11,233 nt of DNA from Sphingomonas sp. (GTDB taxonomy: Bacteria > Pseudomonadota > Alphaproteobacteria > Sphingomonadales > Sphingomonadaceae): the NCBI GenBank assembly GCA_019247755.1, contig JAFBAM010000252.1:1-11233 (forward strand). The letters run 5' to 3'. Below the pieces are notes generated by a model. It did not search any database, was not told the origin of the DNA, and saw only the letters and a program-made list of their open reading frames with translations. A program made the translations under genes and the position numbers. Shown piece by piece: positions 6,043 through 11,233 of the stretch; position 1 is the stretch's first letter; every line of letters begins with the position of its first letter.

Positions 6043-7733
6043 TTCTTGATCCGAATACGATCCGGTGTCGGCGGCGTGCGGCCGGGCGCAATCCACGCCA
6101 CCAGCGCATCGAGATCAATGATGCCTTTGTCGGTGATGTCAGTGCCGGCGGTGAACGCGCTCAGCTGGTCGCCGCCCGAAGCGAGATAGTTATTAACTGA
6201 CACACGGTACGGCGCTGCCGGATCGATTGGCTTGCCATTCAGCCGCATGTCCCAAACCCGGTCGCCTTTCGGCTTCGCCATGTCGACGGCGTAATTGAAG
6301 CCCGTCGACGAAGCGAGCACGGCCGATCTGGTGAAGCCGGTGCGCGTCTGGGCATATTGCTGCTCGAGCGCAGCCTTGAGCTGGGCGCCGGTCAGGGTCA
6401 TGACGACGAGGTTGTTCCCGAACGGCATCATCGCGAAGGCAGCATCGTAACGGACGTCGCCGCCCGGCAGGTCGACCCGAACGCCGGTGCCATTGACGAG
6501 CGCGATCTGCGCACCGCCGTTTTCGGGAGCGCGCGTGGCGGCTAGCATCGAATCCGCGATCAGGTCAGTGGCGGCGCTCTCCCCGTCCTGAATGTCGCGC
6601 GTCGCAGGCGAGGTCAGATGACCGACGACCCGGCTGGCGATCGGCGCGATTGCGGCGGCGTAGCGATCGACCAGTGACTTTTCGGCGGCGTCCTCTCCGT
6701 TCTCGCCATTGCCGACGGTGACGTTGCGCGCGCTCTGGTCAACCAGGCGATGGCTCGCCGGATCGAAGTCCAGCCTCAGGTCCGTGACGAAATAGGCGTA
6801 TTTCCCCGCGCTGGTCAGCAGCCGGCCGTCGGCGATGCCGGGCGTGTTGCGGCAGACATAGGCCCAGTGGGTATGGCCGGAGATCACGGTCGCGATGGCG
6901 GGATCGAGCCTTTTCAAGATCGGGACGATGTCGCCGCTAAGCCCGTCACAGCCGTTGCCGGTCGTGAACTGCTTGGTCTTCCCGCCCTGGTGGATCAGCA
7001 GGACGATCGTGTCGGCGCCTTGCGCCTTCAGTTGCGGGACCAGAGCGTTGGCGGTTGCGGCTTCGTCCTCGAACGTCAGGCCTTTAACGCCTGAGGGCGT
7101 CACCAGATGTTCCGTCCCCTTCAGCGTCATGCCGATGAAGCCGATGGTGATCGGACCGTTAGTGGTCTGGAAGGTCTTGAGGCCAGTCGATGGGAAGATT
7201 GTCGATCCGTCCGCCTGAACCACGTTGGCGGCGAGGTAGCGGAAGCGCGCACCACCGAACGGTTCGACCGCGCAAGGCACGCGTCGCGTGAACTTTGCGC
7301 AGCCGCCCAACTGCATGCGCTTCAGCTCGTCACTGCCGCGATCGAACTCATGGTTGCCGACGGAATTGAACTCGAGCCCGAGCAGGTTCATCGCGTCGAT
7401 GGTCGGTTCGTCGAGATAGTAAGCCGAGATCAGAGGCGATGCGCCGATCGTGTCGCCGGCCGACAGGGTGATCGTGTTTGCATGACCGGCGCGAAGACCG
7501 GTGAGCAGCGCAGCGAGATGCGCAACGCCTCCGGTCGTGATCTTGTGCTTGGTGCCGTCGGGCTCGGCCACTTCGACCGGGTCGGGCAGCTGCAAGTTTC
7601 CGTGAAAATCGTTGAACGCGAGGATCTGCACCTCGACCGGCCCGCGCGGCTGGACCGATGCGGGCGGCGCGACCTGCGCCGTGCAAGCGGCAACGGAGAT
7701 AGCCGCGAGCGCGGCGGCAAGCTTGCGGATCAT
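6039..7733 (-). CDS. Lipoprotein 5'-nucleotidase / 2',3'-cyclic phosphodiesterase family (UshA-like)
   Basis: Two-domain metallophosphoesterase, 564 residues. The N-terminal metal domain shows DFH (D42, H44), AGD (D94), GNHEFD (N127, H128 and the D131 dyad partner), H248 and GHTH at 286-289: the full dinuclear metal set of the 5'-nucleotidase family. The C-terminal substrate domain has MMPFGNNL at 436-443 and NYLASGGD at 515-522, the nucleoside-binding end. The start at 7733 gives a signal peptide ending in VAAC (14-17), a lipobox, so the enzyme is probably a lipid-anchored periplasmic or outer-membrane protein. The frame extends to 7982, but that extension is Arg/Ala-rich antisense of the nuclease gene and is rejected. 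Expected reaction: NMP to nucleoside plus phosphate, perhaps also UDP-sugars. The ATGA overlap with the upstream nuclease points to translational coupling. The exact substrate is not readable from sequence. Confidence 0.93.
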   Translation of the reverse strand: MIRKLAAALAAISVAACTAQVAPPASVQPRGPVEVQILAFNDFHGNLQLPDPVEVAEPDGTKHKITTGGVAHLAALLTGLRAGHANTITLSAGDTIGASPLISAYYLDEPTIDAMNLLGLEFNSVGNHEFDRGSDELKRMQLGGCAKFTRRVPCAVEPFGGARFRYLAANVVQADGSTIFPSTGLKTFQTTNGPITIGFIGMTLKGTEHLVTPSGVKGLTFEDEAATANALVPQLKAQGADTIVLLIHQGGKTKQFTTGNGCDGLSGDIVPILKRLDPAIATVISGHTHWAYVCRNTPGIADGRLLTSAGKYAYFVTDLRLDFDPASHRLVDQSARNVTVGNGENGEDAAEKSLVDRYAAAIAPIASRVVGHLTSPATRDIQDGESAATDLIADSMLAATRAPENGGAQIALVNGTGVRVDLPGGDVRYDAAFAMMPFGNNLVVMTLTGAQLKAALEQQYAQTRTGFTRSAVLASSTGFNYAVDMAKPKGDRVWDMRLNGKPIDPAAPYRVSVNNYLASGGDQLSAFTAGTDITDKGIIDLDALVAWIAPGRTPPTPDRIRIKN

Positions 7734-8572
7734 TTGGCGGGCGCGGGCTCGGCGAACAAAGCGTTGAGATAGGCCGCGAGGCGGATGCCGCCCTTGCTCA
7801 GCCTTTGCTCCATCACCGGATGGAATTTGTAGACATAGTCGTAGGACAGTTCGGGCAGCTGCGGCATGCGCTTGCCCAGCCTCAGCCCGCGCTGCTTCTT
7901 CGGCTTCACGGGCGGCGGGTAGAGCGTGTCGCGGATCTCGGCGCTTTCGCTGATCCAGTCGCGGGGGTTCGAATCCCACCATTTGATCACGTCGTCGTTG
8001 GTGATGTGCCGCTCAAGCTTCGCGGCCAGCTCGGTGAAGGACAATTGCTCGTCGTCGACCAGCATCGAATCCCAGACCGCGTGCAGGTTGGTCGGCTTGC
8101 CGAACCAGGTCACCTTCACGTCATTGCCGCCCTTGTCGCAGCATTTGCCGACGTGCAGCGGCTGGTGGAGGTCACCGACCAGGTGGACGACGAAACGCAA
8201 CGCCAATTGCTTGTCGTCGCGGCTCGCATTCGGGTCGCGGAGCACCGCGCTGAAATGGTCGAGCGCCTGGAGCGCATCGCCCTCGGGCGGCGCATGGTCG
8301 TAGACGATGCCGTTGAGCGTCACGTAATGCCAGGGCGTGGCGGTTTTCTGCCAGAACGTGCCCGGCGCAGCGCGCATCTCGTCGGGCCAGTTCGCGGCTT
8401 CATCGAGGCTCTCGCCGTAACCAAGGATCTCCTCGACATGGGCACGGGCAAGCCCGCTCAATTGCGTGTCAGCAATTGCGGCGACGACGCGATGCCCGGT
8501 CTTGCCCCAGGCGAACGCGGGCGATGGAAGCAGCGCCAGTGCCGCGATCATGAGAAACGAGCGAACTCTCAT
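7730..8572 (-). CDS. Secreted S1/P1-type zinc nuclease
   Basis: Single-strand-specific nuclease / 3'-nucleotidase family that cuts RNA and ssDNA to 5'-mononucleotides with three zinc ions. From ATG 8572 it has 280 residues. The signal peptide (1-21, ending SPAFA) is cut just before W22, so the mature protein begins with the zinc-binding tryptophan that P1 nuclease uses. The remaining ligands follow the P1 order: H27, D64 (NWPDE), H82 (WHY), H130/D134/H140 (HLVGDLHQPLH) and H164/D168 (NLHAVWD), with the same 4-and-6 and 4 spacings as P1. A frame extension to 8608 is rejected because it runs into the REP-like palindrome and because a strong ribosome-binding site precedes 8572. It shares a 4-base ATGA overlap with the 5'-nucleotidase gene behind it, suggesting a two-step extracytoplasmic nucleic-acid breakdown unit. 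Confidence 0.96.
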   Translation of the reverse strand: MRVRSFLMIAALALLPSPAFAWGKTGHRVVAAIADTQLSGLARAHVEEILGYGESLDEAANWPDEMRAAPGTFWQKTATPWHYVTLNGIVYDHAPPEGDALQALDHFSAVLRDPNASRDDKQLALRFVVHLVGDLHQPLHVGKCCDKGGNDVKVTWFGKPTNLHAVWDSMLVDDEQLSFTELAAKLERHITNDDVIKWWDSNPRDWISESAEIRDTLYPPPVKPKKQRGLRLGKRMPQLPELSYDYVYKFHPVMEQRLSKGGIRLAAYLNALFAEPAPAK

Positions 8573-8578
8573 CAACAA

Positions 8579-8584
8579 CCTTCC
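8579..8584 (-). promoter_or_regulatory. Shine-Dalgarno site deciding the nuclease start
   Basis: On the minus strand GGAAGG lies six bases before ATG 8572. It is one of only two good ribosome-binding sites in the window and fixes the signal-peptide start. Its outer base coincides with the edge of the neighbouring repeat. Confidence 0.75.
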
Positions 8585-8668
8585 GTCATGCTGAACTTGC
8601 TTCAGCATCCATTCCGTGGACCTCGCTGCGGGTGGAGGAATGGACCCTGAAACCAGTTCAGGGTGACG
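8584..8668. repeat. REP-like paired palindrome (two hairpins in inverted orientation)
   Basis: Two 32-base arms, 8584-8615 and 8637-8668, are inverted copies differing at 6 positions, with a 21-base spacer. Each arm contains its own perfect 8-bp hairpin: ATGCTGAA/TTCAGCAT (8588-8595 with 8601-8608) and ACCCTGAA/TTCAGGGT (8644-8651 with 8657-8664), both with five-base loops. Four of the six differences are paired changes that keep both hairpins. The CTGAACTTG/TTCAGG core resembles palindromes I recall as abundant between genes in sphingomonads. It fills most of the divergent space between the nuclease and cdd genes. Confidence 0.85.
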
Positions 8669-8724
8669 TCCTTCGAGTCCCGCGCGCCGTGCTTTTCCTA
8701 ATCGCGGTCGCTAAAGACAAGAGC

Positions 8725-9138
8725 ATGACAGATGAACAATTGCTCGACCTGGCGCGCGCGGCGGCGGCGAAGGCCTATGCGCCTTATTCGAACTTCCACG
8801 TTGGCTGCGCGATCGAGTCCGTCGATGGCGAGGTGGTGACGGGCGCGAACATGGAGAACGCCTGCTACCGGCTGGGCGTCTGCGCCGAGCAAAGCGCGCT
8901 GACGACCGCGCAGCATCAGTTCGGGCTCGACAAGGTCGTGCGGATCGCGGTGGTCGGGGGCACGGATGCGACCGTCTGCACGCCGTGCGGCGGTTGCCGG
9001 CAGGCGATCCTGGAAACCGCACAGCTGAGTGGCCGCGACGTCGAGATCATTTGCGGCAGCGGCGACGGCTCGGCGACCGAGCGGCACAGGATCGGCGAAT
9101 TGATCCCCTTCGGGTTCGGCCCGGCCAACTTGAAGTAG
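8725..9138 (+). CDS. cdd: Cytidine deaminase
   Basis: Zinc-dependent deaminase turning cytidine and deoxycytidine into uridine and deoxyuridine in pyrimidine salvage. From ATG 8725 it has 137 residues, the size of the short tetrameric Cdd class. Visible motifs: substrate-binding NMEN at 42-45, CAE at 53-55 (zinc ligand C53, proton shuttle E55) and PCGGC at 87-91 (zinc ligands C88, C91), plus YAPYSNFHVG at 18-27. The open frame reaches back to 8632, but that part translates the REP-like repeat and is not protein-like, so ATG 8725 is chosen; the upstream AAGAG is a weak ribosome-binding site. It stands divergent from the nuclease gene and would act on nucleosides released by the nuclease and nucleotidase. 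Confidence 0.96.
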   Translation: MTDEQLLDLARAAAAKAYAPYSNFHVGCAIESVDGEVVTGANMENACYRLGVCAEQSALTTAQHQFGLDKVVRIAVVGGTDATVCTPCGGCRQAILETAQLSGRDVEIICGSGDGSATERHRIGELIPFGFGPANLK

Positions 9139-9142
9139 AGCC

Positions 9143-9214
9143 TTCGGTGGAGGCGAAAGTCACACCGAATGCGTGAAAACCGGTCTCCCTCCACTTCCTC
9201 CACTTTGTGACTTT
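9143..9214. repeat. Overlapping inverted repeats with a 9-bp tandem duplication behind cdd
   Basis: Just after the cdd stop, TTCGGTG (9143-9149) pairs with CACCGAA (9163-9169) as a 7-bp hairpin. Separately AAAGTCACA (9156-9164) is the exact complement of TGTGACTTT (9206-9214), and GTGGAGG (9147-9153) can pair with either unit of the tandem CCTCCACTT (9188-9196, 9197-9205). The pairings exclude one another in part. It may act as a cdd terminator, though no T-run follows, or be a relic of a repeat. The rest of the 9139-9350 gap shows no gene. Confidence 0.5.
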
Positions 9215-9322
9215 GGCGCGGTCTCCGCGGAGCGAGGTTTAACAGGAGGCGGGCACGACGGCGCATCGGCGAGTGTGAAGCACAAGCCGCGCGCTGTAGG
9301 ACAGTGTTTTCGTCTTGAGGCG

Positions 9323-9352
9323 AATGTCTGCTTTGGGTGGAAAGGTGACGTT
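9323..9352 (+). repeat. GGGTGG-loop palindromic element, copy 1
   Basis: AATGTCTGCTTT, loop GGGTGG (9335-9340), AAAGGTGACGTT: an imperfect 12-bp-arm hairpin with the motif shared by three other copies in the window. It overlaps the stop codon of the minus-strand gene at 9351. Confidence 0.65.
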
Positions 9353-9710
9353 AGCTCAGTCGGCAACTGCGCTTCAGGTTGTGCCAAATCGCGTTACCTA
9401 GCTTATCGCTGGTTGCGTCCATCCATAGTGCGCTGAAGGTCTCGACGCCGTTTATGTAGATTGTCGCGGCCTTGTGACGTTTTCCGGCGTACCGCTGGAG
9501 TAAATACAGCCGGACCTTGCCAGCTTCCGGCTTTTCGCCGCGTTCCACTTCTACGCGGCCAAAAGCGGCCAGCTCCGCCGTCACGCACCTCTCTGTCGAA
9601 GATAGCGCAGTGTTGCGGCTCCCCTGCCACTTCGGCACCGATCGATTGCCGCAAAGAAATGGTAGAACCAACACGACTGCCACCAAGCTAACTACGTTTC
9701 GTCGGCTCAT
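9351..9710 (-). CDS. Hypothetical exported protein, 119 aa
   Basis: No family recognised. The N-terminus MSRRNVVSLVAVVLVLPFLC is a positively charged start plus a hydrophobic stretch (8-19), a signal peptide or anchor. C20 follows FL rather than a small residue, so it is not a proper lipobox. The mature part holds a likely beta strand pair (KVRLYLLQRYAG at 65-76, AATIYINGVETFSALWMD at 81-98) and two further cysteines, C42 and C116, which could form a disulfide in the periplasm. The stop lies in a copy of the GGGTGG-loop element and another copy lies beyond the start, so the gene is bracketed by repeats. Lower GC than the middle block. The ribosome-binding site is weak, so gene status is moderately supported. 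Confidence 0.55.
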   Translation of the reverse strand: MSRRNVVSLVAVVLVLPFLCGNRSVPKWQGSRNTALSSTERCVTAELAAFGRVEVERGEKPEAGKVRLYLLQRYAGKRHKAATIYINGVETFSALWMDATSDKLGNAIWHNLKRSCRLS

Positions 9711-9759
9711 CGTCGCAGCATGGCGAGCCGATCTAATGACGGCAATGGTCGATAGCCGA

Positions 9760-9800
9760 AGTCAGCCTAGCGGCAGGTTCGGGTGGAAAGCTGACTCCAG
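9760..9800 (+). repeat. GGGTGG-loop palindromic element, copy 2
   Basis: GGGTGGAAAGCTGACTCCAG at 9781-9800 matches the right half of the other copies. The left half is altered, but AGTCAGC (9760-9766) pairs exactly with GCTGACT (9790-9796). It lies in the divergent space between the genes starting at 9710 and 9819. Confidence 0.6.
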
Positions 9801-9818
9801 TGCAGCTACCATTCCATC

Positions 9819-10070
9819 ATGTTCGGCCTCCCGCCAGACGATGCAGAAGTTGAGCGGGCGACAACAAAGTGGACTGGGCAGCAAGAAACTGGCGCGTTGA
9901 TCGCGCTTCTCGTCCTCCCCGGTGCGCTCGGACTCTACCTAGTTGTCGACGCCGTTCCGGATGGCTCGTTTCTGCAAATCGCCATTGGCCTGGCGTTGCT
10001 CGCGTTCACGCCATTCTATGCCCGGAGAACCGTGCGGGCGATGGAGCTGCGAAAACGCGACGATCTCTAG
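9819..10070 (+). CDS. Small two-helix membrane protein, 83 aa
   Basis: No family recognised. A polar, acidic N-terminus (MFGLPPDDAEVER) leads to a hydrophobic helix about 25-44 (GALIALLVLPGALGLYLVVD) and, after a short DGS turn, a second about 51-67 (FLQIAIGLALLAFTPFY). The tail is basic then acidic (RRTVRAMELRKRDDL). The positive charges after helix 2 suggest both ends are cytoplasmic in a hairpin topology. The ribosome-binding site is not evident. The TAG stop is inside copy 3 of the GGGTGG-loop element, and copy 2 lies just upstream of the start. A longer overlapping frame (9869-10513) is Arg/Pro-rich and runs antisense to the next gene, so it is a shadow. Confidence 0.6.
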   Translation: MFGLPPDDAEVERATTKWTGQQETGALIALLVLPGALGLYLVVDAVPDGSFLQIAIGLALLAFTPFYARRTVRAMELRKRDDL

Positions 10071-10100
10071 AGTCCGTTTTGGGTCGAAAACTGACTCTAG
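10067..10100 (+). repeat. GGGTGG-loop palindromic element, copy 3 (near-perfect hairpin, possible two-way terminator)
   Basis: CTAGAGTCCGTTTT (10067-10080), loop GGGTCG, AAAACTGACTCTAG (10087-10100): 14-bp arms with a single mismatch. It fills the gap between the convergent 83-aa gene and the FGE-like gene, supplies the stop of the former, and with T and A runs at the loop side could stop transcription from both sides. Confidence 0.8.
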
Positions 10101-10103
10101 CAG

Positions 10104-11075
10104 CTATCGGTGGAGGTCACGCGCTACCCGAAACCCGACGCCGCCGGATCTGTAGGTTTCGAGGGCCAGGGAGGGATCGGGGGCGAAGTTTCGGGCGGCG
10201 GTCCTCACTCCCTCCGGAGGGTCGCCCCAATCGCCGCCACGTACCATGCGGAAGGTGCAGGACATCTTTCCGTCCAGGTCCACCAGATCACCCGCCGCTT
10301 GTAGCGCCCCATTGGCCGTGTAAGCGGACCCGTCCCCAGGTACGCCGTTGTACGACAGCGAAAGGCAATCTTCGACAAACTGAAGCACGTTGCCGCTCAT
10401 GTCGTAGAGTCCGAAGCGGTTGGGCGGGAATGATCCGGCCGGAGACGTATAGACCCAGCGGTCCTTGCCTTTGGCGACGCCTTTGCCCCAGCCCTTTTCC
10501 TGCCCGTAGTTGACGTGCGCCCGGTCCGCAGTCTGGCCCCAATAGAAGGGCGTAGTCGACCCGGCGCGCGCAGCATATTCCCACTCCGCTTCGCTGAGCA
10601 GGCGATAGTGCTTGCCCGTGCGTTTCGTCAGCCAGCCGACGTAAGCCTGCGCGTCGAACCAGGAGACGCAGACAACCGGGTCCCGGCCCGTTTGCTTGAA
10701 ACCTAGCGAAGACCAACTTCCTTGCGGGTCCGCCGTTGCGCCTGGGCGACCGGTGAAGACGCACCCTTTGGTCGTCGGTCGCTTTGTCGCTCGCACGAAC
10801 GCCGCATACTCATCTCGCGTGACGTCGAAGCGGCCAGCGGCAAATCCGCGGACTTTGACTCGATGCACCGCTTGCTCGAGTTCGGTCGCCCAGCTTTTCT
10901 CGGACGCCGAAGCGCCCATGAGGAATGTGCCCGCAGGGATAACAACCATTTCAGGGCAATCGCGACAGTCGCGAAAGAGCTGCGGCGCATGCGATTTTGC
11001 AGCGGAACTTCCGTTCGTGCTGACTGAAGCCAGCTCGCTCATCGCGATTGCTATTGCAAGTCGTCGGATACGCAT
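10104..11075 (-). CDS. SUMF1/FGE-sulfatase-fold protein, probably exported, catalytic Cys pair absent
   Basis: Formylglycine-generating-enzyme-fold (SUMF1/PvdO/EgtB C-domain) protein, 323 residues from ATG 11075. Family marks in order: MVVIPAGTFLMGA at 43-55, RFDVTRDEYAAFV at 82-94, PVVCVSWFDAQAYVGWL at 133-149, YRLLSEAEWEYAARAG at 157-172, FGLYDMSGNVLQFVEDC at 221-237, VRGGDWGD at 278-285 and GGVGFRVARD at 311-320. True FGE carries a CxxxxC pair just after the GGS segment; here that place reads DPPEGVRT, so sulfatase activation is unlikely. CRDC at 37-40 is a possible disulfide or metal site. The first 26 residues are only weakly like a signal peptide (LAIAIAMSEL). The frame extends to a GTG at 11147, but that part translates the repeat copy 4. 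Function unknown; a binding or modification role is possible. Confidence 0.88.
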   Translation of the reverse strand: MRIRRLAIAIAMSELASVSTNGSSAAKSHAPQLFRDCRDCPEMVVIPAGTFLMGASASEKSWATELEQAVHRVKVRGFAAGRFDVTRDEYAAFVRATKRPTTKGCVFTGRPGATADPQGSWSSLGFKQTGRDPVVCVSWFDAQAYVGWLTKRTGKHYRLLSEAEWEYAARAGSTTPFYWGQTADRAHVNYGQEKGWGKGVAKGKDRWVYTSPAGSFPPNRFGLYDMSGNVLQFVEDCLSLSYNGVPGDGSAYTANGALQAAGDLVDLDGKMSCTFRMVRGGDWGDPPEGVRTAARNFAPDPSLALETYRSGGVGFRVARDLHR

Positions 11076-11118
11076 CGACGCGCCCCCACTGGACCGTATT
11101 TGCAGGAACCTGATAACC

Positions 11119-11150
11119 GATGTGCGCGCTGGGTGGAAAGCTGCCACTAG
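11119..11150 (+). repeat. GGGTGG-loop palindromic element, copy 4 (decayed)
   Basis: GGGTGGAAAGCTGCCACTAG at 11131-11150 matches the right half of copies 1-3. The left arm pairs poorly. It lies upstream of the FGE-like gene and before the next plus-strand gene, in the same orientation as the others. Confidence 0.55.
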
Positions 11151-11188
11151 CGTGTTAGCATCGAAGGAAGTCGGGAAGGGGCTTACCG

Positions 11189-11233
11189 ATGCGCCACATT
11201 CTATACTTGATCGCCGCGCTTTTGACCGTCACG
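11189..11233 (+). CDS. Start of an exported or membrane protein (partial)
   Basis: ATG 11189 opens 15 codons to the window edge, MRHILYLIAALLTVT, which has the charge and hydrophobicity of a signal peptide or first membrane helix. AAGGGG at 11176-11181, seven bases before the ATG, is a good ribosome-binding site and the main support. Nothing can be said of its function. Confidence 0.65.
   Translation, partial: MRHILYLIAALLTVT

Noticed and set aside
5349..6200. Long plus-strand frame of 283 aa inside amn
   Set aside because: Arg/Ala/Pro-rich shadow of a GC-rich gene in another frame; it continues into the convergent gene antisense.
7734..7982. N-terminal extension of the 5'-nucleotidase frame to 7982
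   Set aside because: It overlaps the nuclease gene in another frame, is Arg/Ala-rich and places the signal peptide internally; ATG 7733 gives a clean lipoprotein signal.
8632..8724. Upstream start for cytidine deaminase
   Set aside because: The added part translates the REP-like element; the Cdd family begins at about ATG 8725.
9341..9375. tRNA-like D-arm (TTAGCTCAGTCGGC)
   Set aside because: No acceptor stem, anticodon arm or T-arm at the right spacing.
9173..9436. Plus-strand 87-aa frame
   Set aside because: It runs through repeat copy 1 and antisense to the 119-aa gene, with no domain or helix pattern.
11076..11147. Upstream GTG start for the FGE-like gene
   Set aside because: The added residues translate repeat copy 4 read backwards; ATG 11075 precedes a basic N-terminus and is outside the repeat.
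9323..11150. Integron gene-cassette array
   Set aside because: The repeats lack a GTTRRRY core, are about 30-40 bases, and gene orientations are mixed; no integrase is in the window.
1..11233. CRISPR array, phage genes, toxin-antitoxin or defence system
   Set aside because: No regularly spaced repeats, no integrase, capsid, toxin or nuclease-defence domains seen; the nuclease is a secreted degradative type.

Overview
This window looks like a chromosomal segment from an alphaproteobacterium of the Sphingomonadales. The basis is high GC, the sphingomonad/caulobacter flavour of the proteins (an FzlA-type GST-fold division protein, an NDUFA9-like SDR, an alphaproteobacterial MreB) and a REP-like palindrome pair with a CTGAAC/TTCAGG core. 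I judged this by reading the proteins; no database search was run.

Left part (1-4541): a plus-strand mreB-type actin gene without mreC/mreD behind it and a small 82-codon gene, which meets a minus-strand run of four closely spaced genes. In transcription order that run is an NDUFA9-like SDR, uppP (undecaprenyl-pyrophosphate phosphatase), a small secreted protein of unknown function and fzlA (FtsZ-associated GST-fold protein). The gaps are 17, 36 and 33 bases, so an operon is likely. With mreB this makes a neighbourhood concerned with envelope growth and division. A plus-strand tRNA-Leu(CAG) with its own candidate promoter separates it from the next block.

Middle part (4591-9138): four genes of nucleotide and nucleic-acid breakdown. 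These are amn (AMP nucleosidase, +), a lipoprotein 5'-nucleotidase (-), a secreted S1/P1-type zinc nuclease (-) whose stop overlaps the nucleotidase start as ATGA, and cdd (cytidine deaminase, +). Together they could take external nucleic acid to nucleotides, nucleosides and then bases or uridine. The space between the nuclease and cdd holds a two-hairpin REP-like element.

Right part (9139-11233): lower-GC sequence with small genes of unknown function and a SUMF1/FGE-fold protein that lacks the catalytic cysteine pair. Four same-orientation copies of a short element (GGGTGG loop followed by AAAGCTGAC) punctuate the gene boundaries here; one forms a nearly perfect 14-bp-arm hairpin between two convergent genes. 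The window ends in the first 15 codons of a further exported or membrane protein. No stretch longer than 300 bases is without a gene; the largest gap is 9139-9350 (212 bases), described below.
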